NCBI GenBank assembly: GCA_015680685.1
Contig: MNCI01035799.1
Span: forward strand, 37,157 to 101,156
Length of the DNA: 64,000 nucleotides
Source of the DNA: Gnetum montanum
Lineage: Eukaryota; Streptophyta; Gnetopsida; Gnetales; Gnetaceae
Direction of reading: 5' to 3'
The notes under the pieces were generated by a model, which had not been told where the DNA came from, ran no database searches, and saw nothing but the letters and a program-made list of their open reading frames with translations. Shown here piece after piece: positions 10,690-23,225 of this stretch. A program made the position numbers and the translations under genes. Each line of letters begins with the position of its first letter. Within the stretch, counting starts at the first letter, position 1.

Positions 10690-11650
10690 TTGCTTAGCTA
10701 AGGGAATGGCTCCTTCTTCTTCTTTTGTGATCTAGTATTGGGTCCTTCTTTAGCCACATTTGAAAGATTCCTCTTCTCAACATATTTTTTGAGGCTCCTT
10801 TTGCCTTTAAGCAAAGCCATTTCTGGAATAGGCACACCCTTCTAACAGATTAACAAACTAATGAGGTAGGGATGCCCAAGGATTCTTTCATTGGCAAATA
10901 GACTCAACATGTCTTGGTAGAGTGTATGTGCCAAATTGAAAGGCAATCCTATGATAATACAATAAAGCACATAGGCTCGAGATGGTAGTAGATAACTATA
11001 ACTTCCCCTTTTTACCATAATTTTATACAATACAATAAGTGACAAGCTGGAAGCATCAAAAGTCATCATGCTCCTCTCAACATGACCTTTATCAAATGAA
11101 ACATCTTTTCCAAACAACACGTTACAAAATTCATCATATCCTACAAGCATGATACCATTTGAATAAATATCCTACATGGAATCAATGGTTACCTGAAAGA
11201 CATCAGGACTAGAGATCCCAAAGATTACATTCACAACTTGGGGAGAGACTTCGATGAGAAGACCTTCAACCATGAAATTGAATGCCCCAACAACAGCATT
11301 TGTAATGACAATATTACAATAGAATTCTCTAATTAACAGTTCAAGAACTAGAAAATTCATTGCAATGAAGGAGCCCCATTTAAAAACTTTAAAATAATCC
11401 ATCAATGTAGTTTTCCTATGAGTAGGGAAAGATAGAGAGCACTCAGAAATAATGCTTGTGGCTTGAGTGGTCTCAAACTTTGTTTTGGGTGCTTGTATTG
11501 TGAAATTAGGGTATGTAAGTGGGAAGTGCACTACTGGAAAATCCTCTATATTTCTTTTTATGTGGTGCCCTTGACATTCCAACCTTATTTTCGGCAATCT
11601 TTGATAAACTCACTACTAACAGTCTCTATGGGATCAAATGAGAGAATACA
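10690..11650 (-). pseudogene. CopX ORF2: plant 'putative transposon protein' (Transposase_32-like) domain
   Basis: The reading frame is nearly continuous on the minus strand from 11597 down to about 10690, with stops near 11170 and at 10842. Recognisable blocks in order are LIREFYCNI (about 11310), FMVEGLLIEVSPQVVNVIFGI (about 11275-11213), YVLYCIIIGLPFNLAHTLYQ (about 10975-10915) and LGHPYLISLL (about 10870). This matches the order seen in the plant Transposase_32 family, whose function is unknown and which often occurs in retroelements. A Lys/Arg-rich tail follows (about 10820-10695; KGKRSLKKY, RSQKKKKE) that could be a nuclear localisation signal. The extreme N-terminus is frameshifted near 11600. 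It occupies the place where pol should be. Confidence 0.65.
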
Positions 11651-11709
11651 ACAAAGAAATTGGGGTTTTGACTTTAATAGTGGTAGTGAATCAAGGCTTT
11701 GAATGAAAA

Positions 11710-11850
11710 AGAAGACATCTTTTATAGAAGGAAGACATATTATCCATGTTTTAAAATCATAGTAGATGTTTTTCATACACAGTAGATGTCTTTCCCATGA
11801 AGCAAGAAAAACCAAATAGATGTCTTTGTTCATGAGTAGACGTCTTTGCA
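11710..11850 (-). promoter_or_regulatory. AGACATCT-type motif cluster upstream of CopX ORF2
   Basis: Within 140 bp there are six to seven AGAYATCT/AGATGT/AGACGTCT-like motifs (for example TAGATGTCTTTCCC, TAGATGTCTTTGTT, TAGACGTCTTTGC). The same motif fills the element's LTRs. The cluster lies just 5' of ORF2 on the coding (minus) strand. Regulatory function is inferred only. Confidence 0.4.
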
Positions 11851-12079
11851 AAAAGTAGGATGGAATTATGGAAAAGCTATAGTGGACTATAGTCCTAATA
11901 GATGCTTACAAAAACAAAACATTACCTCTACTTACCTACTATTCTGTCAAAAGGTAATGGTACTAAGAAAGCTAGAGAAGGAATTTCCTCTTTTGAGGAT
12001 TCTTTTCTCAACCGAACTTCTTCAATGTCCAAGGCATGGCTTCCTTTTACAAATTTTTTAGTGAGAGTATCCTAATTCC

Positions 12080-13829
12080 TCTATTCTTGCATTTTAATTA
12101 TCCATTTTTTCTTGTCCATTTATTCTGTTGAGTTGATGTCCAATCCCTCTTATGATCCTACAAAAAAACCTTTCTTAGTGCACTTTGATAAGACCAAGAA
12201 GTCCTATGATATGACCAACTATTTGTATGATAATACTTAATATTGCAATCCCATTGTTTATTCCCTAATTTATGACAATAATATCACCTAATGCTCCTAT
12301 GATAGTATGAGACATTAGGATGATCAAACCTTTTAGAATCATTTTAATGGATATGAGCTTCCTCTAATTTTGGTGTACTACCTTTTTCCTTCGAAGGATC
12401 ATTTATTTGTGATGGGTTTAAATGTGGTTTCTCTTGCTTGCAACATCCCAAATCACTCTTATCATCTGGACTTATTCCTTGTCCCAATACCATCCAAAGG
12501 GATTCCTTTTCCTTTACCAATCCTTCATTTACTAATTTGACGTCTATAACTTCTACTTTGGCCTATTCTAAGGACAAGGTTAGCCTTTCATTCTCATCCC
12601 TTAAGTCTAAGAGTTTCTTAGTAAGATCAAAAATAGTTAAATTCAAAAAATATATTTCCTGATCCTTATATATGACTTGTTTATTTAACTTATGGAAATA
12701 TTTTGAAAAGAAAAGAGCTCATTTCATAAAAGATCAAACCTCTCTTCATCATTAAGATCATCATTAGATGAATCAGCATCATCATTAGTGATAGCGATGT
12801 AGATGAGATGATAATTTTTCACATCATTCTCCACCTCTTCCTAACTCTACTCCCCATCTTCTGAACTTGTGTAAAAGTTGGTTTTCTTTACCTCGTTACT
12901 AGATCTATTCTTATGTAGTAACCTGATATCACTAGGACACTTGGAGGCCATATGACCTTTTCCTCCACAAACCCAACATTCTATAGAAGAGAAATCTAAG
13001 TTAGAATTCAAAAACTTTTTATATCTTTCTTTACCTTTGAATGGATTGGATCTTTTCTGATATGTCCCCTTATTTCTTATTGTTAATAATCTTTTTAGCT
13101 TCTTTGAGAGAAAGGAAATCTCATCTTTGCCATCCTAATCATGCTCATTAAGCTCCTTCTCCTTGGAGGTAGTCTTTAGAATAATGGATTTTTCTTGAAT
13201 GGATCCTTTTCTTATGAGACTCATTTCATAAGAAATGAAATCACTTTTAAGCTCTTCAAATTTTAGAGTTGAAAAATCTCTAATATGTTCTATAGCTGTG
13301 ACCTTTGGTCTGAACTCTAGTTGAAGAGTTCTGATCATTTTAATGATGACATCGCTCTTGGGAAAATCTTTACCAGTACCTCTAATAGATACAATAATAT
13401 TTCCTTTAGAAAAGTAATCTTTTATTTTCTCATCCTCTCTCATTTTAACTTTATCATATTCTCTTTGCAAAACTAACAATTTATATTGTTTGGCAATAGA
13501 TGTTCCTTCATAAAGAGACTCTAAAGTTTTCCAAATTTCTTTGGCCATTTTACAACCCGCTACTTTATTAAACTAAGATTTATTCAAAGCACAATATAAA
13601 CAATTTTGGTTTTTGAGACAAACATAAACTTTTCTTTCTCCTCTTGTGTTCATTTTTTGCAGGGCATGATTGTTCCAATGGAGTTGTCGATAAGCGAAGT
13701 GTAGCCTTCAAGGATGAACTCTCATACTTCAAATTCCAAGGATTCAAAGAATCCTTACATTTTAGCTTTCCAATAGATGAAGTCAAATTCATTGAACATG
13801 GGTGGCTTTGTACAAGATTCCCCCTCCAT
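12080..13829 (-). pseudogene. CopX gag (DUF4219/UBN2 capsid, zinc knuckle, coiled coil)
   Basis: Gag forms the virus-like particle and binds element RNA. The start ATG at 13829 opens MEGESCTKPPMF...YWKAKM, the N-terminal block of plant Copia gags. An intact stretch (13548-13135) encodes the UBN2 domain (EIWKTLESLYEG, LQREYDKVKM, and a later FSTLKFEELKSDF). A CCHC zinc knuckle with the form C-x2-C-x4-H-x4-C (CWVCGGKGHMASKC) lies at about 12937-12978. An acidic Ser/Asp/Glu-rich linker follows (about 12750-12880), then a predicted coiled coil with leucine spacing (about 12660-12560). The N-terminal part has several in-frame stops and there is at least one frameshift, so it is decayed. Confidence 0.8.
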
Positions 13830-13863
13830 TGTTCATTCATGAAGATGATGACAAAGAAGGGTA

Positions 13864-13879
13864 CCAATCTCTGATACTA
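13864..13879 (-). other. CopX primer binding site (initiator-Met tRNA type)
   Basis: The minus strand reads TAGTATCAGAGATTGG two bases after the LTR end. It resembles the plant Copia PBS TGGTATCAGAGC that pairs with initiator Met-tRNA, with a few substitutions. Confidence 0.75.
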
Positions 13880-13881
13880 CT

Positions 13882-15063
13882 TGAGGATCTTTGAACTTAG
13901 AAGGAGGGTATGAATAAGTTTTCCAAATTAAAAATTCATTGAGACAAAGAACATACTAGATTTAATATGGTTCACCAACTTGAGTAGTCCACACTCATAG
14001 GGTAGTTCACAAGCACACCTCTTGACTTTGTTGCTCTCAAATGTGGTTTGAAGGGTACCACACCCTGTATAAGCTCTAAGCTCCCCTTCAGATTGATTTG
14101 ATGCTACAAATTCACTCAACAACGTAAGGTCCCAACAAGCTTAGACTGTGGTTTTTAGGATTCCACAACCTTTACAACTTGAGCTCCACTTCAGAGTGTT
14201 GTGATGCTACACAACCACTCAATCCCATAGGATCCCAACAAGCTCAAGGATGATGCCTTCCCACAAGAAGCACATCCACCCTGTAGGGCAACAAGACAAT
14301 CAAAATTTACAAGGTAGAAATGCAACTAAACTTGTTGATTCTTGTACACTGAGGTACAAATCACTTTGACAAATTACAACCTATCCAAGATAGTACAATG
14401 AGGAATAATATCATACTAATGATGAATACAATGATTACTTGATATGAAAATTAAAAGTACAATAATACTTACACATTTTCCAATGGAATGAAGTCTTCTT
14501 ATAGCCAATATGTTTGTGAAATCACCTTAGAATTCATGCAACAACTATCTAACAATCATTGTTGATGTCTTCTTTCAGGCTCAGATGTTGTTTTTCATTA
14601 GACTCTCATTCATGAAAGACGTCTTCTTCTCATGAAAGATGTCTACTATTTTTCAGATACTTCTTTGTCAATTTAGTCTTCAACTTAGCCAAGACATCAT
14701 TGTTATTACGAAGATGTCTTTCTTTGGTAGTAGACATCTATTATTTCTTGAAGACATCTTTTTGAAACTTTTTCTTCTTGGCCCAAACATCTACTATTTC
14801 TTGGAGACGTTTATCTTCACTTTAAAATCCTTGATCCTTGTCCCTAGTCATCAAAGTTGCATTTTGAAGTCTTTGTTCCTTCTCCATGCTCCTTGAACTC
14901 CCACATACATTCCTAAGACTTTGATGATGTCTTTCTTGTTAAAGCTCTCCTCTTCTCTTAAAATCCACATCCAAGTCCTTTCCCTACAAACACACAAACA
15001 ACAACCACACAAACATTCTTATTCTCCATTTTTCTTAACGTTTTGACATACCAAAAGGCAAAA
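13882..15063 (-). repeat. 5' LTR of CopX
   Basis: On the plus strand it begins TGAGGATCTTTGAACT and ends near CCAAAAGGCAAAA. It aligns throughout with 8344-9529, including the motif-rich part at 14570-14830. Confidence 0.85.
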
Positions 15064-15070
15064 TAATTTA

Positions 15071-15115
15071 TACACATAATATTGAATATAACATATATTT
15101 GAAATTTTTCATAAC
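15071..15115 (-). repeat. Chromovirus-type LTR fragment, right part
   Basis: ATTGAATATAACATATATTTGAAATTTTTCATAA-like sequence continues the block interrupted at 8343. It aligns with 16950-16990. Confidence 0.5.
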
Positions 15116-16639
15116 ACTCGAGAACAAGATATCATAATCATTATTAAAGAAAACCACAACCCAAGGTGAACTAAAATGAAGATCAGACCATAATTCAATC
15201 ATAAAAAAAAATCTTGACTTGAGGTGAATACTATTTCAAGATGAATAATGATCAAGGTAGACCATGATCCAAGAAAATAATTATCCTCAATGACATAAAC
15301 TAGGATCAAAAGTGAACCATTATTGAAGAAAAAACTATGATATAGAAGTGAATAATGATCTAGAAGATTAAAGAAATATTAAGAAGCATTTTTTGTATGC
15401 ATTGTATCCATACCCTACAACTTAAATGCATAGAAAAACATGAACTCTTCATGATAAGAAAAGGCTTTCAATCTTGGAAAATAGATACTCATTGAGAAAA
15501 TAGTTATAATAGATATTATGAGGAATATGAAACTTTAAAGAAGGAATTTTGGTAAAGGAAGTTGGATTAGCTAATAGTTCTTCTTTATAGTAATTTCCTC
15601 AATCCTTATTAGCTTTGTAGATACTCAAAAATATTAAAGATTCTACTTTTGGGATAACAATTATAAGAATTAACTTCTTGATAAATTATGCAATTAAACA
15701 CATGTTTACTCTTCCATATTGATGGATGACTTGAACCAATACATTGAACATGACCAATTATTATTAGAAATTGAGAGCTAATAGTAACCCTTTAAAATAA
15801 TAGATTTTTAAGACTAGTACCTAGAGACTAAAGCTGAGTTATCACCTAAGGACTTTGCAAGCCATTAAGATATTGGGAAGGTTGTACAAAAGGGAAAACA
15901 AGCAATTAATAACAAATGAAATTGAAATCATATGTAAATTTCATTTTTCATAAATAAAGATTAAGATTCCTTCTTAATGCATTGACATCATTTTTCAAAA
16001 TTTGAATTAATAATAGGTTTATGGATGCTAATTTCTTTGGATACTAATGAAAGAAGGATATCAAATTCATAGAAACTTCATGACAATAGATGGGATTAAG
16101 AGTCGTATTCTTTTTATAGTTTCCTAACCAATGTTTTAAGAATGGTCAACTCTCCATTAGCCTAGTAGGACTCTAAATCTATAATGTTTCATTTAGGAAA
16201 ATGATCATGACAATCTTTTAGTGCCTTTTCAAAACTATTAGATGTTAATTATAGAATAAATGTCATTACAATATATATGAACGATCATCTTTTCATACAT
16301 TCTTGATTCATGAAGATATAGTAGTCATTAGAAGTGTTTAGAAGTCAAGTTATGGAGCCTACAAGGTTAAAAGCTATGTTTGTATATGTGATATTATGTT
16401 TTTAAAGCATAGGAATAGAACATATCCAAGAGTAGATAACAAGGATTAATGGATTTTCATTTGTGAGAATGTCAATTTTAACAAATCTCTCCCCTCTCCA
16501 AATGTTACATCTCCATTCCCAAATGGAGTTGTTCCATAACAAAGATGATGTTTCTATATAACTAATGTTGTAATAAGAACTGAAAGGGAAACTTATAATT
16601 AGATCTAAAAGGGAACATTGTAGTAATTGGAATATCTCT
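15116..16639. other. AT-rich DNA, no gene seen
   Basis: No coding signal. 15140-15380 has loosely repeated phrases around ATGATCAAGGT/GACCATGATCC, similar in style to 19860-20545. Confidence 0.35.
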
Positions 16640-17011
16640 TAATGTGATCTTTGTAGGATTGACCTAAGGTATTTAGACTTAGGAATTAGAGGTCATGATA
16701 GCATGGAGTTGTAGAGCCATCAATGGTGAGTAATGACTATTAGGTGAAGCAAGATAGGAAAGTGACTAGCTATCCCTTCTAGCCAGGAATAGGCCTAACC
16801 ATGGTGGAAATGCTAGATTATCTCGAAGGAATTGATTGAAGAAAGATAACTCCAAAGAACCCTTACAACATGACCTAGATACATTATTCCACATTAATAA
16901 ATTTATTCTTTTTATTTTCTTATGCATTTTCCTTGTTACATTCTTTATGTATAATGTCAAATGTTACATATATTTGACATTTTTCATAAGATCTAAAAAT
17001 AGGATGTTACA
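16640..17011 (-). repeat. Chromovirus-type LTR fragment (minus strand)
   Basis: Read on the minus strand from 17011 it begins TGTAACATCCTATTTTTAG, the same start as the LTR at 54094 (TGTAACATCCC). The rest aligns with 8030-8343 and, in the opposite orientation, with 55080-55450. No internal region is attached, so it may be a solo or truncated LTR. Confidence 0.6.
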
Positions 17012-19040
17012 CTAAAAGTATAAATAATGGTGTACATCCCTTATTCTGATATGTCAATTTTATTAAAGCATGAAGTGAAGGAAAGATTTCTCTTCCTTTA
17101 ATTTGAGCATATTATTTCATTGTGATTGTGTTGAATTCTCTTTAGTTTCAATCATCTTTTCTTCTTTTTTACATTCTCATAATTATAAATTATCTCATGA
17201 GTTAAATCTTCACACAAAGTTCATTCTTTCACATTCCCACAAATAAATTTCTCACAAGAATTATCCCATTTATTTTCATAAGTGTTTTCTTAAGTTTCTC
17301 ATAAGAATCTCCAGTTTCTCACTAGTGAATTATCATAATTTAAGTTTAGTTTTCTACGATTTCTTTCATGTGTTTGATCGTATTTCATGTCTAGGTTTCG
17401 TACATATGATAGTTGATGTTCAATGAATGTTTAAACGATTTCATGTTTATATATACAAGGATGAATTAATTCCTTTGCTAAATTTTTTTGTGTTTGAAAG
17501 ATTCGACAACTCTCAATTAAACATTAGTATATGTTTTCCATCTTAGTTTATTTCAAAATTTAACAATTGGTAAGACTTATTTTGGGATTTCTAGCTAATT
17601 TCTTTAAGCCTAGCTTAATTCCATCTCATGCTTGTTAAATTGAGTCATATCCAAGCATTAAAATTTTAATGGAGAATGTATGATTTTCTAACTAAATCTA
17701 CAAGCTTTAAGGTACATCAACACTCATTCATGGGGATTTTTCATGTTTTCCATGCTTCTCATTTTACTTGAGATAACTATCTTTGTTCATGTATATTAGA
17801 AATTTTTTTTGTACTTGCTTTACCCTTATTTAGACTTGATTTGCTACATTTAGCATTTGAAAATTATTTTACTTTGGAAATATTTTTGCAAGTACAAGGC
17901 ATTACCTTACTAAAACTAGGGATTCACCTATGATCCTTCTCGTTGATTACATAGTGAAGTACAATGTGCAACCAACATTCAAAACAATCACCATGATTAA
18001 TGAGCTAGTTTGTGATTAAGCCTACAATCCATGAATGCATCATGGTTAACCTATTTTTTTCATTATTACAAGCCAACAAAACCTATAGTAATTATACCAC
18101 AACTATACTATCTCTACAACTCATGATTTCATAGAAATTTATTGCAATTAAAGTCCTCAACTCATGGTTTTTTTTTATAAAAGAAATTTAAAACTTTTGA
18201 TTTCAAATCTAGGAAGTAGAGACAAACCTTATTTCCAAAGCATGCTTTAATAGTTTTAAGGTTTAGAAGGTTATTAGTAAAACCAACATTTTTCATTTAA
18301 CCTAAGACATGTATGATCATAAGAGTAACCTTTTCTTAAAGTCTTCTTGATCCTTTCCATATTCTTAAAATTTTTCCTTTCAAGATATTAAAATTTATTA
18401 AAATTAACACAAAGTATATGGTATTCCTAAATTATAAGAGTAAGAAATCCCACAAGATTAACGTAAGAAAATAAAGATAGCCTAATATTTTCATTACATG
18501 ATAGGATTATTTCATATCTATCATAAATTAGGATAATGTACATTGGATGTCATCCTAATTATCATAAGGTGTACAAAGTTCTAAAAATGGATGAAGAGTG
18601 ATAAATCATGGAAGACTCCATAAAAAAAAGATGGAGAAAACACCTTCAAAGCAAGTAGATAATTAAAAAAAGAAATAGAAACATGAAGAAGAAGAAAGAA
18701 GAAAAGTCAAAGTGGGTCCCTATTGTCACTTGGCACCCATCTCATACTTGAAAATACACAAAAATACAAGTGTCCCCTCTCACATGTGTTGGAACCATTG
18801 AAAAGTAATGTGTCATTTAAAGAAGCATTGGAACCACATGGATTACCTAACCCTTACCTAACCTCCACTTAATCTCCTTTCAAAATCTCATCAAAATGTA
18901 ATTTTTAGCCACATTAGTGACTAATCCTATAAATAAACAAAGATCTAACTCTTCATAAAGATGAATAGCAGAAAAAATCTCATGTAGACTAGGATAATGA
19001 TGATTAGTAGCTAATCATAATCTATCCTTAGGTAAAGTAA
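17012..19040. other. AT-rich DNA, no gene seen
   Basis: No domain or clear repeat. A small inverted repeat (AATTAGGAT ... ATCCTAATT, about 18525-18560) is present but too short to interpret. Confidence 0.35.
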
Positions 19041-19420
19041 CACAAACATGGTTTAGCCAACTACCCTTCAAAAGCTATATAAGGAGGTGGATGGTCCTTA
19101 TATCAATACAACCAAGAATCATCCATTAAGAAAGAAGAAAGAGTAGATAAAGTTAGGAAAAGAGAAAACTTATTCAAGAGGTGAAGTGTGCTTTTAAGCA
19201 CCTTCACCTTCAAGCATGTCATCATAAGAGAGAATGTGAGAAATTTCTCCCTCATCTTAAAGTATAGTTAAGGGTGCCATAAGCACTTTCTCACCATAAT
19301 TTCATCTTAAGAAGTTTGAGAGTTGAGTATCCTCATAAAGCACCTTCTTAAGAGGAAATTTATTTGATGCATCATTTCATTCTAGGTAGCAATAGAATAA
19401 GTTTATATGTACCTGCATTT
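19041..19420 (+). promoter_or_regulatory. Possible LTR or promoter-like segment with TATA box
   Basis: GCTATATAAGGAGG near 19072 is followed about 40 bp later by AATACAACCAAGAATC and a purine-rich leader. The composition is like LTR R/U5 regions. No partner LTR or edges were found. Confidence 0.25.
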
Positions 19421-19859
19421 ATATGTTTATTGATCTCTCCCTAGTTTTAATATTTTGATTCTCTCTAGTTAAATGTGCAATGAATGAATCTCTCTCTTAA
19501 TGTATGTAAGAAATAAAATAAAAGAGTAGTTTAATTAATTTCAATATCTTAGTTGTTTCATCTATTTCATTCAATTTCATTGCCTCAAGCATTTCATCAT
19601 TTCAACCTTGTTTCATTATTTTAATCTACCAAAATGGGTAAACGAAACGCCTCATAGTTTATGAAGTATTTCTAAGAAATTTATGTTCATTCTCATTGTC
19701 AAATGATTATCCAAACATGAATCTAAGATTACCATTCATATCAAAAAATAATTTTCCTATAAATTCACTTCATATGATTAATGAATATGTTTGAAGGCTA
19801 ACCCATGTTGCACTAGATTAAAGGAACAAACATCATTCCCAAGTTAGTGTCATCATTAG

Positions 19860-20545
19860 ATATTTCAAAATCCTCAAAAATTTCAACCTACGACTTGTAA
19901 TATCATTTTTTGGCAAACCTAAGAGCTGACCATGACTCATGGTCTACTTCAAGTATACTTAGAATTAAAATGCCAATGCTTTCAATGACCATGACCTCAC
20001 CAAGAATCATCGTGTTACAAAATAAGGTTTTCATTACTTGTGATCAATCCCATCTTAGCATAGATACTAGAATAAGTAGAATGACATCCTTACAAGTGAA
20101 CATGACCTAATCATGACCCATGGTTAAACCACCACAAGTTTACCATGACTTGTGTTATTTACTATTTTATTAACAAAGATAGAGCCAACAGAATGACATT
20201 TTTATAGATCACCATGATCTATCATAAGGCAACCACAAGATAGCAATGACTTGTGGCCCTATCAAATCAACTCCAAAGGCTTAGGATAATAAAGTAGTAG
20301 TTCCAAAGGTAATCATGACATGATAATGACTTATTGTTAGGCCTTCATGACTTCACCACAACCCATGGGCAAGAGACCACTGGTCAGTAACTTCTCATGG
20401 TTAAGGTATTTAGCATCCTAATAGATAATGACCCATCATTAGATATCACAAATCAACCACAAGTCCACCACAAATCATGGTCTACTAAATTGTGAAAAAT
20501 CCATTGCTCATGGTCAACTTTCCAAATGAATTTTCAAGTAAGGCT
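19860..20545. repeat. Degenerate CATGA-rich repeat region
   Basis: Phrases such as ACCATGACTTGTG, CATGACCCATGG, ACCACAAGT and AATCATGGTCTAC recur many times without a fixed period. It looks like an old, scrambled tandem array. Confidence 0.4.
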
Positions 20546-20729
20546 AGCTAATCTCAAATGCTCAAAGAGACCTTACTTTTTCTCCATATATATGACAATA
20601 TCTATGTTTCCTAACATCAAGAAAACTTTCTACCAACAACCTTACACATATTAGTACTAGAAAACATATCTTAATGGACCTTACTAACTTTTTTCACTAT
20701 TAAATCTTAAGGCTATGTATTTCTCATTA

Positions 20730-20895
20730 TACAATTAGTGCTATAATAATCAAAATCTAAAATAAGTAAAACATAGATACATCCAAGATATATAGTATAA
20801 TTAGAAATTTATATAACTTAGCATTGCCCACTAAAATTGAACCAATGACTTCGATCTTCCAAATCAAGTGTCTTACCACTAGGCTAACACTTCAT
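20730..20895 (-). repeat. tRNA-like SINE-type repeat, copy 2
   Basis: The minus strand has TAGCCTAGTGG (20876-20886), a full match to the polymerase III A-box pattern. Its B-box-like GGTTCAAT (20836-20843) lies about 43 bp downstream, the spacing expected for a tRNA-derived sequence. It aligns with the next copy over about 150 bp. Confidence 0.55.
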
Positions 20896-21049
20896 TATTA
20901 ACATATATTATTATTATAAAGGATATATCATGTACATCATGTGTGTTCACCTATAACTTAGGGATATTAAAGCTAAATTTTAAAGGTAATTGATTTTTTC
21001 TTTTTCTAAAATTTTCCAAAAAAAACTTCTTTTTTAAGTGGGTGATGGA

Positions 21050-21196
21050 ATCTTAAAATAATTGTAATATAGGTACACCCCCAGATATATAGTCCAATTA
21101 TAACTTTATAACTTAACATTATCCACTAGAATCAAACCTATTACTTGAAGCTTTTCAATTAGAAGTCTTATCATAAGGATAACACATCATTAAATG
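21050..21196 (-). repeat. tRNA-like SINE-type repeat, copy 3
   Basis: This aligns with 20730-20895 in the same orientation (shared AGATATATAG, ATAACTTA.CATT and CACTAGAATCAAACC-type blocks). Its A-box is degraded; the B-box reads GGTTTGATTCT. Confidence 0.5.
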
Positions 21197-21818
21197 GCTA
21201 AAATGAGTTATGAAAACTTGAAAAGAGTGAAAATTCCAAGTGGGATTTAAAAATGGCTAAAAAAAAAGGCAAAATTGGCTAAAAATGAGTCACTAGCTAT
21301 AAATAGTAAGTGGCTATCAAAGGGGGTATACCCCTTTTACTAAAAATGGCAAAAATGGAAAACAATGGGTATTAAACCCCAACCACCCTAGGCTAGTAAC
21401 TATACCAATGATGAAAGGAAAAGGGGTAAGATGGAAAGATTTCATACCTTTCTTGGCAACATTGGTAGAAGGGGATTTACTTTCTTGGAAAGTAGGGTTT
21501 TATTTCTAAAAAAGAAGTAGAAGTGGGTTTCAACAAGGCTATCAATGCTGAGAAGAAAGAACTTTGGCAGTAAAAGGAGAATGTTTTCAATAGTGCACCA
21601 ACACTAGCTTTAGCTCTAAAATATACAACATGTGTTGTGAAAATCTAAGACCCAAACACCTGTAACTTCCATGCTAAGGCTTTTGTTGGAGGGGCATCAA
21701 TGATAGCATTGGTTTTTATGAAGATTCAAATGTTTTTTAAAGTAAAAATTGTAGATTTTAAGATAATACACAACATTGGCAATTGTGCACATAAGATTTG
21801 ATGTAAAAATTATGTAGA

Positions 21819-21837
21819 GGCTCTCCTTCTAATGCTA
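21819..21837 (-). other. PBS-like site of the minus-strand Tat LTR
   Basis: The minus strand reads TAGCATTAGAAGGAGAGCC just outside the LTR end, parallel to TGGCGCTTGAAGGAGGGCC after the T1 LTR. The conservation marks it as the PBS; I cannot name the primer tRNA. Confidence 0.5.
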
Positions 21838-21844
21838 GAAAAAT

Positions 21845-23225
21845 TGTAGCAACTAAAAATCCTAGTTACTAGAGAAACCAAGGAATCCACAATGCACATA
21901 GCTTTTGCCCTTGGATCCTAAGGCCCTCCATGAAAAATAGGATCTAATGCACCTTGGAAGGTCTAGCAGATCACCCAAGGACTTAAGAAAAGAAAATCAA
22001 TATGACAAAATGTAAATACTAAACATAAATCTAAAATGTAAATCATGTCGAAATAAAAAACTGATCAAAACTTACACACAAATGAAACTATAAAACTTTA
22101 TTTTAACAAAGATTAAGAAGGTACAAAAAATGTATACAAGATGGCCTATTGGATCAAGGGGGGTTCACTTGGGCAAGAGTTTAGAGTCTGTTGAAGCTTC
22201 TAAAGGTCCTGACACTATTGATGCTATCAAACCTTCACTACTCTCAAACTAGATCTGCTATGTTGTTGATGTAAGGGGTGAGAAATATGAGAGATATGGG
22301 TACCAAAGTAGGCAACACTAGGAGTTTGAATTCCCAGGTGCTCAATGTTGATACCACAATCTCAAAAATTTCAAGGGGGAATAACAAGCTTTGGGGGTTC
22401 CACACTAGGGGATTTGAGAAGCTATGTGTATGAAAAATTACCAAAGCTCTCAAATTCCAAAAATGCTGAAGTATGCAAATGCTAATAAAGTGGAACCTCT
22501 TCATGGTGTTTGGACTTGGTTTTTATAAGGTTTTGACCACAAATTTGATTGAAAATTATTCTTAAATGGTGCTACAAATTATGACTTCATTGCCGCAAAT
22601 TCTTGCTACATGCAAGTGTGGTGGGTGTGCAAATCAAGGGGGGTTACTATATGGGGTAAGTGTTATACCCCCATGGCATCAAAGCCATTCCATTTACTAA
22701 AAATAGTACATGATAATTTCACCCACACTAGATCTTTCCACCCATGCTAGGCCTTCCAATAGTAACATTGACATGCAGGATCCTTGCTAGAGTTGATGCA
22801 ATGTTGAGATCCTTGCCATGCCAAATTAACGTTGTGGATGGAGTATCAACACTAGGAGGATAAGGGTTATATCCCCCATGCTAGGCATGGGTGATGCCAT
22901 ACCCCTCCACACTAGGCATGGATGCTACCACACCCCTCCATGCTGGGTAAGTAAGTTATACCCCCCACCTCCCCTCTCTCCTCCTCCCCNGCAATCTAAA
23001 AGGTAATTTTAAGTCCCAAAGCCCAAATATAGACATCATATGACTCTTTTCACTTGGGGGATGAGGTCCACTTATGAAGCATTTTTTAATGCCAAAAGTA
23101 TAATGTGAGATTGCACCTTATGGATTACAATCTTCACATTTACAATGAAGCTTAGCCTTGGGGTTTCATGGAATGGAGTTACAAAGGCTACAACATGCAA
23201 TTTTGTTGATGTTTCACCAGTGTAG
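21845..23225 (-). repeat. Tat/Ogre-like LTR T0 (minus strand)
   Basis: The reverse complement aligns, with substantial divergence, to the 3' LTR at about 51500-52940 along its whole length. Examples are the blocks around 22960-23200 versus 51600-51790 and around 21900-21990 versus 52800-52880. It abuts T1 head to head. An ambiguous base sits inside it at 22990. No coding region is recognised to its left. Confidence 0.6.
22990..22990. other. Single N: assembly gap mark
   Basis: One N follows a C-rich run (CCTCCTCCCC). No duplicated flanks are visible here, unlike at 1646 and 35366. Confidence 0.8.

Larger units (their letters stand above)
8344..15063 (-). mobile_element. CopX: non-autonomous SIRE/Tork-like Copia retrotransposon
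   Basis: Two similar LTRs of about 1.2 kb (8344-9529 and 13882-15063) flank an internal region read on the minus strand. A primer binding site similar to the initiator-Met tRNA site lies next to the right LTR, and a polypurine tract next to the left one. Internal order is PBS, gag with zinc knuckle, a second ORF resembling the plant Transposase_32 domain, and PPT. No protease, integrase, RT or RNase H is present. The left flank ends AATTTA (8338-8343) and the right flank carries AATTTA (15065-15070), a probable target-site duplication with slight drift at the right edge. The element sits inside an older chromovirus-type LTR. Confidence 0.85.

Noticed and set aside
20836-20886. Functional tRNA gene
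   Set aside because: A- and B-box-like sequences are present but no cloverleaf, anticodon arm or CCA-end pairing can be drawn; better explained as a SINE-like relic.
23040-23200. Small internal inversion within the Tat LTR
   Set aside because: The reversed match to 51600-51740 is explained by the minus-strand T0 LTR extending to about 23225 before T1 begins.
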